The notes beneath the pieces were generated by a model. That model saw only the letters and a program-made list of their open reading frames with translations. It was not told the origin of the DNA and made no database searches. Position numbers and translations under genes: made by a program. Positions 30,667-37,925 of a stretch of DNA of 41,514 bases are shown here, piece by piece. The DNA is from DATJLQ01 sp035509415 (lineage in GTDB: Bacteria > Pseudomonadota > Alphaproteobacteria > JACZXZ01): positions 1 to 41,514 of the forward strand of contig DATJLQ010000055.1 in the NCBI GenBank assembly GCA_035509415.1. Direction: 5' to 3'. Within the stretch, counting starts at the first letter, position 1; the number at the start of each line of letters is the position of its first letter.

Positions 30667-30722
30667 CGATCGAGCGTGCCGTTCCTAAATCCGAAGCCTT
30701 GAAGCGCCGACGTGCGCGCGGA

Positions 30723-31142
30723 TCACTTCTTCGCCGCCGCCTCGCCCGCGTCCTCTTCGTCCTCGTCCTTGTCGTCCTTGGCCGGCTCGTCCTTGCCCTT
30801 GTCGCCCTTGCCCTTGTCGGACGCGGGCTCGGTGCGCGAGACGACCGTCTGGATGGTCGCGCGCATGACGCGGATCTTGACCTCGGGAGCGATCTCGAGC
30901 AGCACCTCGTCGTCGCCCACCACCTTGGACACGGTGCCCAGGATGCCGCCGCCGGTCACCACCTTGTCGCCGCGCCGCAGCGCCGAGAGCATCGCCTTGT
31001 GCTCCTTCGCCTTCTTCTGCTGCGGCCGGATCAGGAGGAAATAGAACACCACGAAGATCAGCACCAGGGGTGCGATCGACATGATGTCGAAACCGCCCGG
31101 CGCACCGCCGGCTGCCTGGGCGTAGGCCTCGGAAATAAGCAT
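30723..31142 (-). CDS. yajC: YajC, preprotein translocase accessory subunit
   Basis: 139 residues. One membrane helix (about MSIAPLVLIFVVFYFLLIRP) is followed by the YajC signature QQKKAKEHKAMLSALRRGDKVVTGGGILGTV. It sits 56 bases upstream of secD, the usual operon. The C-terminus is a long charged tail (KGKGDKGKDEPAKDDKDEDEE) not found in E. coli YajC. Confidence 0.95.
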   Translation of the reverse strand: MLISEAYAQAAGGAPGGFDIMSIAPLVLIFVVFYFLLIRPQQKKAKEHKAMLSALRRGDKVVTGGGILGTVSKVVGDDEVLLEIAPEVKIRVMRATIQTVVSRTEPASDKGKGDKGKDEPAKDDKDEDEEDAGEAAAKK

Positions 31143-31307
31143 GGTCCGCGTCTCCCTTTGGGGTCGGTCTTATTTGGACGGGCCGCGGGCCTGAGCGCCC
31201 GGCCGCCCCGCTTTCGGCGCGGCGCACCTTACAGGCTCGGGCGCGCCAGGGCAAACGGGTTTCGGGGCCGGAACCCGGGCATTGCGGCCCGCCGGACGCA
31301 GCCGCGC

Positions 31308-31589
31308 CTAAGCCACTTCGAGCCGCTTGAGCTTGATCGCGTCGGCGCTCACCTGCGCGAGATCGTATTGCGCCTGCTGGATGAGCCAGCTTTCGGCACT
31401 GCCGCCGAACACCTTGGACAGCCGGATCGCCATTTCGGGCGAAATACCGCGCCGCTCGTTGACGAGCTCGGAGAGCGTGGTCCGGGTGACACCCAGCGCC
31501 GCCGCCGCGTCGGTGATGGTCAAGCCCGACGGCTCGATGCACTGGCGCAGCACGAAGCCGCCCGGATGAGGTGGATTCTTCATAGGCAT
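31308..31589 (-). CDS. higA: HigA-family antitoxin
   Basis: 93 residues. An Xre-type HTH (TITDAAAALGVTRTTLSELVNERRGISPEMAIRLSKVF) is followed by the HigA C-terminus (SAESWLIQQAQYDLAQV). It neutralises the toxin encoded just upstream and would repress the shared promoter. The start ATG 31589 has AGAGGA eight bases ahead. It begins 13 bases after the toxin stop, the toxin-first order typical of higBA. Confidence 0.92.
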   Translation of the reverse strand: MPMKNPPHPGGFVLRQCIEPSGLTITDAAAALGVTRTTLSELVNERRGISPEMAIRLSKVFGGSAESWLIQQAQYDLAQVSADAIKLKRLEVA

Positions 31590-31602
31590 GGTGGATTTCC
31601 TC

Positions 31603-31881
31603 TCAGTGGTAATCGAGATAATCGACCTCGACCACGTCTCGCCCGACAAAGCGGAAAATCACGCGCCAATTGGCGCGTACCGTAACCGCCCAAAACCCTT
31701 TCCGCGCGCCTTTGAGCGGATGGAGCCGAAACCCGGCCAAATCCAAATCCGCGGGCAGGGCCGCCGCATCGAGGCGCGCGAGGATGTCGCGCAGCTTCGG
31801 CACGTGCCCCGCATCGACACCCCGTGCGTCGCCGTCCTCATAGAGGCGCCGCAGTCCTTTGTGGCGAATCGATTGAATCAT
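31603..31881 (-). CDS. higB: HigB-family toxin (RelE-like mRNA interferase)
   Basis: 92 residues. MIQSIRHKGLRRLYEDGD, then AGFRLHPLKGARKGFWAVTVRANWRVIFRF and VVEVDYLDYH are typical of the HigB branch of the RelE superfamily, which cuts mRNA in ribosomes. The catalytic basic/aromatic residues of the C-terminal strand are intact. It heads a two-gene operon with higA and is divergent from the DUF815 ATPase gene. Confidence 0.92.
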   Translation of the reverse strand: MIQSIRHKGLRRLYEDGDARGVDAGHVPKLRDILARLDAAALPADLDLAGFRLHPLKGARKGFWAVTVRANWRVIFRFVGRDVVEVDYLDYH

Positions 31882-31886
31882 CCGGA

Positions 31887-31915
31887 AGTGTAATGTGTAA
31901 CGTTACGGCGGTCAA
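31887..31915 (-). promoter_or_regulatory. higBA promoter with an operator palindrome
   Basis: On the minus strand TTGACC (31910-31915), a 17-base spacer and TACACT (31887-31892) form a good sigma-70 promoter. The spacer contains the perfect palindrome GTAACGTTAC (31897-31906), well placed for autorepression by HigA. The -10 box is 5 bases from the higB ATG, so the transcript would be leaderless or nearly so. Confidence 0.6.
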
Positions 31916-32005
31916 AGGGCGTTTTCGAGCGACTGCCGGCCCATTTGACGCGGACCGCCCCGAACCCTTAGGGTGCGCGCCTCGATCGGATCGTGGGCGG
32001 CGGCG

Positions 32006-32869
32006 ATGGCGGAAAAAGACAAGGACATCGAGAGACTTCTGACGCGCGTGGCGGCGGCGCTCGAGCGTTTGGCGCCGGCGCCGCCGACGCCACCCGATTT
32101 CGGCGCGGCCGACGCCTTCGCGTGGCACGCCGAGAGCGGGCGGCTCGAGCCCGTGCCCGAGGTCAACCGGGTCGAGCTCGACCTCCTGCGCGGCATCGAG
32201 CGCCAGCGCGACATCCTGCTCGCCAACACCGAGCGCTTCGCGAACGGCCTCCCCGCCAACAACGCGCTCCTATGGGGCGCGCGCGGCATGGGCAAGAGCT
32301 CGCTGGTCAAGGCGATCCACGCCCATATCAACGAGCGGAAGCCGAAATCGCTCGCCCTGGTCGAGATTCACCGCGAGGACATTCCGTCCCTTCCCCGCCT
32401 CCTCGACCAGTTGCGCGGCTCCAAGCGCCGCTTCCTTCTGTTCTGCGACGATCTCTCGTTCGATTCCGAGGATTCGACCTACAAGTCGCTCAAAGCCGTG
32501 CTCGAAGGCGGCATCGAGGGGCGGCCTCAGAACGTCGTGTTCTACGCGACCTCGAACCGGCGCCATCTCATGTCGCGCGACATGATCGACAACGAGCGCT
32601 CGACCGCGATCAATCCCTCCGAGGCGGTCGAGGAGAAAGTGTCGCTGTCGGACCGGTTCGGTCTCTGGCTCGGCTTCCATCATTGCGACCAGGACACCTA
32701 TTTCGCGATGATCGAGGGCTATTGCGCGCGCCACGGCCTCAAGATGCCGCTCGAGGAGCTGCACCACGAGGCCAACGAATGGTCGATCACGCGCGGCTCG
32801 CGCTCGGGCCGCGTCGCGTGGCAATTCATCCAGGACCTGGCCGGCCGATTGGGCAAGACGCTCGACTGA
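32006..32869 (+). CDS. DUF815 family ATPase
   Basis: 287 residues, a single AAA-type ATPase domain. Walker A is GARGMGKSS (residues 91-99), Walker B FLLFCDDLSFD, and the sensor region FYATSNRRHLMSRDM follows. A typical DUF815 tail SITRGSRSGRVAWQFIQDLAG closes it. The family is widespread in proteobacteria, often beside yajC or nlpD-like genes; its role is unknown. ATG 32006 is chosen over GTG 31973. Confidence 0.85.
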   Translation: MAEKDKDIERLLTRVAAALERLAPAPPTPPDFGAADAFAWHAESGRLEPVPEVNRVELDLLRGIERQRDILLANTERFANGLPANNALLWGARGMGKSSLVKAIHAHINERKPKSLALVEIHREDIPSLPRLLDQLRGSKRRFLLFCDDLSFDSEDSTYKSLKAVLEGGIEGRPQNVVFYATSNRRHLMSRDMIDNERSTAINPSEAVEEKVSLSDRFGLWLGFHHCDQDTYFAMIEGYCARHGLKMPLEELHHEANEWSITRGSRSGRVAWQFIQDLAGRLGKTLD

Positions 32870-33013
32870 GCCGGGATTAGGCTTTTGATGGGTCCCTCGA
32901 AATGGAGGCGGCCTGCCACTTCGGAATTTAGTAACGCCTTCGATCTTCTCCAGAATATTATTTTATGTAAAATCAATATGTTAAAAAATGTAATTGAAAG
33001 TTACCGCCAAAAT

Positions 33014-33039
33014 ATGCAATTCAAATCGACGAATTGCAT
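33014..33039. promoter_or_regulatory. Inverted repeat in front of fic (candidate operator)
   Basis: ATGCAATTC (33014-33022) and GAATTGCAT (33031-33039) are perfect 9-base arms separated by 8 bases. The repeat ends 15 bases before the fic ATG, in an AT-rich patch (32940-33030) that contrasts with the DUF815 gene and probably carries the fic promoter. It could be an operator or an mRNA hairpin. Confidence 0.55.
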
Positions 33040-33054
33040 CTTAGGACGGCGCCA

Positions 33055-34218
33055 ATGAACCCCGAAGAATTTCAGAGTTCCCCCAGCGGCCATCTGGTGC
33101 CGACCATCCAGAATTGCTTCGCGTTTGTACCCAATCCTCTGCCGCCGCCGTCACTCAATTTGACTGACCTTTTGCCGTTGTTAGTTCGTGCCACTCGCAC
33201 AGTTGGAGAATTGAGTGGCATCGGGCGCACTTTACCGAATCCATTTTTCCTAATTCGTCCATACATGCGGATGGAGGCGATAGCATCATCGAAAATAGAG
33301 GGAACCGTTACGACTTTGTCGGAGCTATTTGAGTTTGAAGCAGGCGCAGATAGTGTACAGGCCAGGGCCGACACCAAAGAAGTCCATAATTACATCCGAG
33401 CGCTCGAATATGGATTGAAGCGTATTCATGAGCTTCCGATTTCGACACGGTTTATCAGCGAATTGCACGGAATTCTGATGTCCGACGTCTCACCGGCTCG
33501 CGGCGCGCAATTTCAGCCCGGAGCTTTTAAAATTGATCAAAATTGGATCGGGGCGCGCCTAATTCAGAATGCGCGGTTCGTGCCACCACCACAAATTGAA
33601 TCTATGACCGCCTTGGGCGAACTGGAAAAATACATCAATGAAAAAACTGATTCTTTGCCTCTTATCGTTAAATTAGCTCTTATCCATTATCAATTCGAAG
33701 CCATTCATCCGTTTCCTGATGGCAATGGTCGCGTCGGTCGCATTCTAATTCCGCTTCTTTTGTGTGATCGAAACGAAATGTCCCAGCCGCTCTTATATTT
33801 AAGTCCTTATTTCGAAAAAAATTATGCCGAATATATCGACCGAATGTTGGATATTAGTCGCAGGGGGGCATGGGAAGCGTGGATAGAATTTTTTCTAATT
33901 GGCATCGAACAGTCATGTAAGAAAGCAATCAAAAAAGCGCACACTCTCCAAGACTTATACGCAGGATATCGAGCCAGAATTCAAACGGCACGGTCGTCAG
34001 CGCTACTCGCGCGAATTGTTGACGCTCTGTTTGACGCGCCTGCGACAAACATTCCGTACACCATGGCACGACTCGGCATCACTTACAATTCCGCCAAAAA
34101 TAATATTCAACGATTAATTGATTGTGGAATATTAGAAGCCGAAACAATCCAGAGACGTCCCAAATGGTTCTATGCCAATGAGATCATCGAGGTCGCATAC
34201 AAAGAAGAAACCCCCTGA
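33055..34218 (+). CDS. Fic family AMPylase-type protein
   Basis: 387 residues. The Fic motif is intact: HPFPDGNGRVGR (residues 218-229), with catalytic His218 and the phosphate-binding turn. An N-terminal inhibitory motif matching (S/T)xxxE(G/N) is present as Ser78...Glu82-Gly83, so activity is likely to be held off until released. The C-terminus (about 320-385) resembles a winged helix with TMARLGITYNSAKNNIQRLIDCGILEA, a DNA-binding module common in Fic proteins of this size. Fic proteins usually transfer AMP to protein targets. Codons are markedly more AT-rich than in flanking genes, a sign of transfer. ATG 33055 is favoured over TTG 33034. Confidence 0.92.
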   Translation: MNPEEFQSSPSGHLVPTIQNCFAFVPNPLPPPSLNLTDLLPLLVRATRTVGELSGIGRTLPNPFFLIRPYMRMEAIASSKIEGTVTTLSELFEFEAGADSVQARADTKEVHNYIRALEYGLKRIHELPISTRFISELHGILMSDVSPARGAQFQPGAFKIDQNWIGARLIQNARFVPPPQIESMTALGELEKYINEKTDSLPLIVKLALIHYQFEAIHPFPDGNGRVGRILIPLLLCDRNEMSQPLLYLSPYFEKNYAEYIDRMLDISRRGAWEAWIEFFLIGIEQSCKKAIKKAHTLQDLYAGYRARIQTARSSALLARIVDALFDAPATNIPYTMARLGITYNSAKNNIQRLIDCGILEAETIQRRPKWFYANEIIEVAYKEETP

Positions 34219-34257
34219 ATAATAGAGCCGTCCGGTGCGCGGCGACTGAGGGAGTCA

Positions 34258-34414
34258 ATGACGCTGCTCGATGCACTCAAAGCATGGTGCGAGGGTAAAC
34301 AACGATTTTCCGATGATGACGCTATTCTGTATATCCGTGTCCTTTGGTTGAATCGGTGGAGTATGATTCTTCAATTTTTCGGCGCCCTAGGGGTTGTAGT
34401 TGATCTTCTCGGTC
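34258..34414 (+). pseudogene. 5' half of a split membrane-protein gene downstream of fic
   Basis: It begins with ATG after GAGGGAGTCA, 39 bases behind fic. The 52 codons (MTLLDALKAWCEGKQRFSDD, then RVLWLNRW, QFFGALGVVVDLLG) run straight into the left end of the transposon. Reading on into the inserted DNA gives a stop at 34431. Joining base 34414 to base 37573 restores the frame into the second half at 37573-37925, giving 169 codons plus stop. It is therefore a gene broken by insertion, not a complete small gene. Confidence 0.85.
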
Positions 34415-34442
34415 GGCAATTATGCACTTGACGTACCTGCCT
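34415..34442. repeat. Left terminal inverted repeat of the transposon
   Basis: It pairs with 37537-37564 on the opposite strand; the two differ at positions 8 and 25 of the repeat. The stop codon that truncates the upstream gene lies inside this repeat. Confidence 0.9.
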
Positions 34443-34479
34443 CCCAATGGTAGTATTCGGGCAACAATGGAGCCCGGAA

Positions 34480-35424
34480 ATGACTAGCAACCTCACCAAC
34501 CCGATCTATAACGACGAAGAAGCGGCCCGGAAGCACTTTGAGGCCGTCCGCTGGCCCGATGGGCCGGTTTGCCCCCATTGCGGCTCTGTCGGCAACGCCA
34601 CGGAGCTAAGGGGCAAGAGCACCCGTCCGGGCGTCTACAAGTGCAAGGATTGCCGCAAGCCGTTTAGCGCGACAGTCGGGACGCTATTCGAGCGCTCCCA
34701 TATCCCCCTGCACAAATGGCTACTCGCAACCCACTTGCTCACGTCGAGCAAAAAGGGCATGAGCGCGCATCAGCTTTGGCGGATGCTCGGGTTCGGCTCC
34801 TATCGGACGGCTTGGTTCATGGCGCATCGCATCCGCGAGGCATACCGCGACCTGTTCCCGAATAGCAGCGGCCCGCTTGGCGGTCAGAACAAGGTTGTCG
34901 AGGCGGATGAAACCTACGTGGGAGGGAAAGCACGCAATCGCAAGAGCCATGTACCGCCGAAAGAGCCTGTGTTCTCTCTAGTCGAGCGCGGCGGCAAGGT
35001 ACGCTCCCACCACGTCCCGGAAGTGAGCGGCAAGACACTCCGCCCGATCCTCAACGCGCATCTCGACAAGCGCACCTATCTCATGACGGACGATGCGACC
35101 GTGTATCCGCCAATCGCAAAGGATTTTGCCGGGCACGGGACAGTCAATCACTCGGCCGAGGAATACGTGCGCGCCTTTTTTTGGCACACCAACACGGTCG
35201 AAAACTACTTTTCGATCCTCAAGCGTGGAATCACGGGCACGTACCACCACGTCAGCCAGCAACATCTAAAGCGCTACCTCGCGGAATTTGACTTCCGTTA
35301 TAACGAGCGCTCGGCCCTCGGCGTAGACGACGAACAACGCGCGACAAAGGCGCTAAAGGGCGTCGCGGGCAAGCGGCTGACGTACGCTAGGACTGGTGAG
35401 CGAGGCGCATCAAAAACGCTATAA
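34480..35424 (+). CDS. IS1595-family (ISXO2-like) transposase
   Basis: 314 residues. An N-terminal zinc ribbon (Cys31, Cys34, Cys55, Cys58: CPHCG ... CKDC) precedes the ISXO2-like DDE domain. VEADETYVGGK, LMTDDATVYPPIAKDF and NTVENYFSILKRGITGTYHHV supply the acidic residues and terminal motif. It cuts and pastes DNA at the 28-bp ends. ATG 34480 (after GGAGCCCGGAA) is preferred; ATG 34447 is possible. It appears full length and intact, so the element may still move. Confidence 0.92.
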   Translation: MTSNLTNPIYNDEEAARKHFEAVRWPDGPVCPHCGSVGNATELRGKSTRPGVYKCKDCRKPFSATVGTLFERSHIPLHKWLLATHLLTSSKKGMSAHQLWRMLGFGSYRTAWFMAHRIREAYRDLFPNSSGPLGGQNKVVEADETYVGGKARNRKSHVPPKEPVFSLVERGGKVRSHHVPEVSGKTLRPILNAHLDKRTYLMTDDATVYPPIAKDFAGHGTVNHSAEEYVRAFFWHTNTVENYFSILKRGITGTYHHVSQQHLKRYLAEFDFRYNERSALGVDDEQRATKALKGVAGKRLTYARTGERGASKTL

Positions 35425-35457
35425 GCAAAAACATCGTAAGCATCTGAAGGAAACACG

Positions 35458-35520
35458 ATGAACGTGCCCTATTATGGTGACAACCTCGACGTGCTTCCCT
35501 TGATCAAAAGGCGGATATGA
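35458..35520 (+). pseudogene. N-terminal stub of a DNA methyltransferase
   Basis: Twenty codons, MNVPYYGDNLDVLPLIKRRI then TGA, with a strong AAGGA ribosome binding site in front. YYGDNLDVL is the typical opening of type III/site-specific adenine methyltransferases that continue into the DPPF motif, which is absent here. It is a remnant of a lost or rearranged methylase gene carried by the transposon. Confidence 0.6.
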
Positions 35521-35568
35521 GTTAAGCGGGGAAGAGGTTTAACCTATAAACGGACCGCGTAATATTTT

Positions 35569-36051
35569 ATGGGACATCAACCAGAAATTAACAAGAGTTC
35601 GCGCCATTCAAAGATCACCGGAGATTTTACCGAGGCGTTGATTCTCTATTGGCTCTCTAAACATGGGTTTGAATGTGCGCAAATCGATCACATGGGGATG
35701 GATATTATTGCAAGAAACCCAACCACGGCGGAGCTGATGGGTATCTCGGTGAAATCCCGTTCGAGGGTTAAGGGCAAAGAAGATGATAAAGTGAGAATTT
35801 ACCGAAGCGATATTCGAAAACTCGAAACTGCCTGCGAAACGTTTGCGTGTCACCCTTATTTTGCAGTCGTAGTAGATGCCGCACCATTTATTCACTGCTT
35901 CATCACGTCCGCGACTCACCTAAGCACATTAAGCGGGAGGCGTAAACATCTTGCCTTCAGAATGACGCCGAAGGATTTAGCCGCCCATGAAACCGACCCA
36001 GAAATCAGAATATTTCGGTTTAAATATAAAACTCACCGCTGGTGGAAGTAA
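35569..36051 (+). CDS. PD-(D/E)XK nuclease-like cargo protein
   Basis: 160 residues. The opening GDFTEALILYWLSKHGFECAQID with Glu22, then GMDIIARN (Asp45) and GISVKSRSR (Ser60-x-Lys62), follows the order of a PD-(D/E)XK/Holliday-resolvase-like nuclease fold, with Ser in place of the second acid. This matches a restriction or repair-type nuclease fold, possibly inactive or an effector; the exact family is not recognised. It lies behind a methyltransferase stub, hinting at a former restriction-modification pair. No ribosome binding site is obvious. The stop abuts that of the convergent small gene. Confidence 0.6.
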   Translation: MGHQPEINKSSRHSKITGDFTEALILYWLSKHGFECAQIDHMGMDIIARNPTTAELMGISVKSRSRVKGKEDDKVRIYRSDIRKLETACETFACHPYFAVVVDAAPFIHCFITSATHLSTLSGRRKHLAFRMTPKDLAAHETDPEIRIFRFKYKTHRWWK

Positions 36052-36219
36052 TTATTTTTTAGCGATCGCCGCCCTCGCGGCTGTGCGACCTTTCTGCTTT
36101 TTCGATTTCGCGGCAGCATGCGGCCTCGGCGGCGTTTCCATCATCCGCTTTAGAATGATGTCGCGCAATTGATCCTCGTCGGCATTTTGTGGTTGTGTCT
36201 TCTCATTGGCAGCGGCCAT
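36052..36219 (-). CDS. 55-residue basic-tailed protein, last gene of the cargo operon
   Basis: MAAANEKTQPQNADEDQLRD, then IILKRMMETPPRP, and a Lys/Ala-rich tail (AAAKSKKQKGRTAARAAIAK). Too short for a family. Its ATG directly follows the stop of the upstream gene (TAAATG), a classic sign of translational coupling, which argues that it is real. The basic tail could bind nucleic acid or a partner; that is inference. Confidence 0.55.
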   Translation of the reverse strand: MAAANEKTQPQNADEDQLRDIILKRMMETPPRPHAAAKSKKQKGRTAARAAIAKK

Positions 36220-36966
36220 TTATTGTGCCCCCAAATTTTCGAGGCCTTTCCCGAAGTGCGTCAGAGGAATAAGCTGCGCAGCCATTCTTAGCAGATTCAG
36301 ATCAGACGCGCCCCACGTTTCGGTGTCGTCGTACACGAGTTGTTGGACAAATTTTTCATTTTCCGTTCGCGCTAGATCAAAATGCGCAATAGCGCGCGTG
36401 TTAATCGTCGTTGGCTCAGGAGCAATCGCGTCCACTATAAGGCGTCGTTCGTTGCCGAGCTCCACCACAAATTCGAATCTATATTGCCGCCCACTCGCCC
36501 CCGCCAGCCTAATATCTTCGCGGATGCGTTCTTCGGAAAAATGCAGCCCTAGCTGGATGCGAAGCTCTTTGCGCAGGTCGCGGCGCACATATGTCTTCAA
36601 ATTATGGACGCCCCAATGCGCAGCAAGACTCGACGTGGTCGCGACAAGCGCAATCGCGCTCGCGAGTCCGCTTGCCGGAACGGCGGGGCTAAAGATTGTT
36701 GAACGTTCCCATTTGAGACCACGAGGATGGCAAAACTGACGGAGATATCGGTCCGGCGCGTCGAGTTCTAAGCCGTGGTCGCGAATTTCAGCTACCGCCT
36801 TACCGTCATCGGACACGATGCACGCGCGCCGACCACCGCTCAAAAATACCGTTACGTTTCCGTTCGAAGGATAAAGGCATTCAGTAGGCACGGCTATCCT
36901 ATCGCCCGCCTTAAAACATTCTTGGTAGGGCGCAAGCGCATCGCGGATGAAGTCCGGGCAACTCAC
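36220..36966 (-). CDS. Cargo operon middle gene, DUF1828-like N-terminus
   Basis: 248 residues, unassigned. Residues about 15-70 (FKAGDRIAVPTECLYPSNGNVTVFL, then CIVSDDGKAVAEIRDHGLEL) resemble the DUF1828 domain. The C-terminal part (FEFVVELGNERRLIVDAIAPEP, then ARTENEKFVQQLVYDD) looks like a compact alpha/beta domain. The start is GTG, preceded by GAGGGATTGCT, and overlaps the upstream stop as GTGA. It lies between two small partners with no gap, so the three products are probably made together. Confidence 0.65.
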   Translation of the reverse strand: MSCPDFIRDALAPYQECFKAGDRIAVPTECLYPSNGNVTVFLSGGRRACIVSDDGKAVAEIRDHGLELDAPDRYLRQFCHPRGLKWERSTIFSPAVPASGLASAIALVATTSSLAAHWGVHNLKTYVRRDLRKELRIQLGLHFSEERIREDIRLAGASGRQYRFEFVVELGNERRLIVDAIAPEPTTINTRAIAHFDLARTENEKFVQQLVYDDTETWGASDLNLLRMAAQLIPLTHFGKGLENLGAQ

Positions 36967-37487
36967 AGCAATCCCTCCCGGGGCGGAAAGCCAATAAGCT
37001 GGCTCGGCTCAAAGCTGATTTTAGTCTGAGCGCAGAACCAACGGAAGGCCTGTTCCCACTGGCGAATCCTTTTAGGCAATTCCCGCGCGCAATCAAGGGT
37101 CTTCGGTAGAGAGGCGGCGGTCGCAAGGTGTCGATTATCGGCCCAGGCGTGATAGTGCGGCCCTCGAACGCGCGCCGCGCCGAGCAAGTGGGCTCGATCA
37201 ATTGGGTTATCGTGCGTGCGGTAAGGAGGATCGAAATCGAGTCTCCAAACGCACGTCCTTTGGATCAGGGAGATGGTGAAGCTAGGATCGGCCGCGTTCG
37301 GGTAAGCGGTAAGGGCAAGTTGCGCGGCAGACATGCGCCCTCCCACGAGGATCGGCCAGCGAATCCGCTTATCGTCGGAGTTATTGCCGTCAACCCAAGT
37401 GGCGACCCCAGCAAGCTCTTTGTCGGCGGCCAAAAGGGCGTCGATCTGCGCGGCGGCGGACAGCTCGTCTTCTTGGCGTGGGCTCAT
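36963..37487 (-). CDS. Cargo operon first gene, unknown function
   Basis: 174 residues. QIDALLAADKELAGVATWVD, IRWPILVGGRMSAAQLALTAYP, RLDFDPPYRTHDNP and GPHYHAWADNRHLA are distinctive but I cannot assign a family with certainty; it looks like the uncharacterised proteins found beside DUF1828-domain genes. The HYHAWADNR segment could be a metal or nucleotide site. It begins 50 bases inside the right end of the transposon and overlaps the next gene, so it heads the minus-strand operon. Confidence 0.65.
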   Translation of the reverse strand: MSPRQEDELSAAAQIDALLAADKELAGVATWVDGNNSDDKRIRWPILVGGRMSAAQLALTAYPNAADPSFTISLIQRTCVWRLDFDPPYRTHDNPIDRAHLLGAARVRGPHYHAWADNRHLATAASLPKTLDCARELPKRIRQWEQAFRWFCAQTKISFEPSQLIGFPPREGLL

Positions 37488-37536
37488 AGGCCCATCCTAC
37501 CACTGGATGCCCTACGGCTTGCAGGGTGCCCCTAGT

Positions 37537-37564
37537 AGGTAGGTACGTCAAGTGCACAATTGCC
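37537..37564. repeat. Right terminal inverted repeat of the transposon
   Basis: It pairs with 34415-34442 (26 of 28 bases). The direct repeat TCTCGGTC follows at 37565-37572. The promoter of the minus-strand cargo operon must lie in or beside this end. Confidence 0.9.
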
Positions 37565-37572
37565 TCTCGGTC

Positions 37573-37925
37573 CGAACCGTGTTTCAAATGCAAATGCTGA
37601 ATTAAAATCTTACGCTAAATCATGCATCGGGAGGGTAAAGAGACTCCCCATTAAGGTCGTGTTCACGTTGGCGGCTATTGGAATCGTTATTCTCCTTTTT
37701 GGCATCTTCATTCTTCCCGCTTTAAGTTACAACATGAGTGAATTGTTGCGCAGGGTCGTCATAATTTGCCTAAAAATATCGGTCTTTCTAATTTTGGCTT
37801 TGGTCGCGTCGGTGGTGACTACTGTTGTGATTTTCTTCCTCTTTCGTGTCTCCGTCGCCCGATTCCGATGGGCGAGTTGGATATTAGTAGTAATAGGGAG
37901 TTTGATCACTATCCTCGTTTCGTAG
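37573..37925 (+). pseudogene. 3' half of the split membrane-protein gene
   Basis: It continues the frame broken at 34414 and ends at a TAG. PNRVSNANAELKSYAKS is followed by at least three strong membrane helices: VVFTLAAIGIVILLFGIFIL, VIICLKISVFLILALVASVV and WASWILVVIGSLITILVS. With the front half (which has one helix) it would be a 169-residue membrane protein with about four helices. Its low GC and position behind fic suggest a two-gene Fic/membrane-protein module. Confidence 0.8.

Larger units (their letters stand above)
34415..37564 (+). mobile_element. IS1595-family transposon with cargo genes (3150 bp)
   Basis: The ends are 28-bp inverted repeats (34415-34442 and 37537-37564; 26 of 28 match, starting GGCAATT and sharing TGCACTTGACGTACCT). 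They are flanked by a perfect 8-bp target duplication TCTCGGTC (34407-34414 and 37565-37572), the length expected for IS1595-family transposition. Inside are the transposase, a methyltransferase stub, a PD-(D/E)XK-like gene and three overlapping minus-strand genes. It interrupts the membrane gene that follows fic. Confidence 0.93.

Noticed and set aside
34258..34431. A complete 57-residue small gene behind fic
   Set aside because: Its last codons and stop lie within the transposon end; joining across the target duplication continues the frame, so it is a truncated gene.
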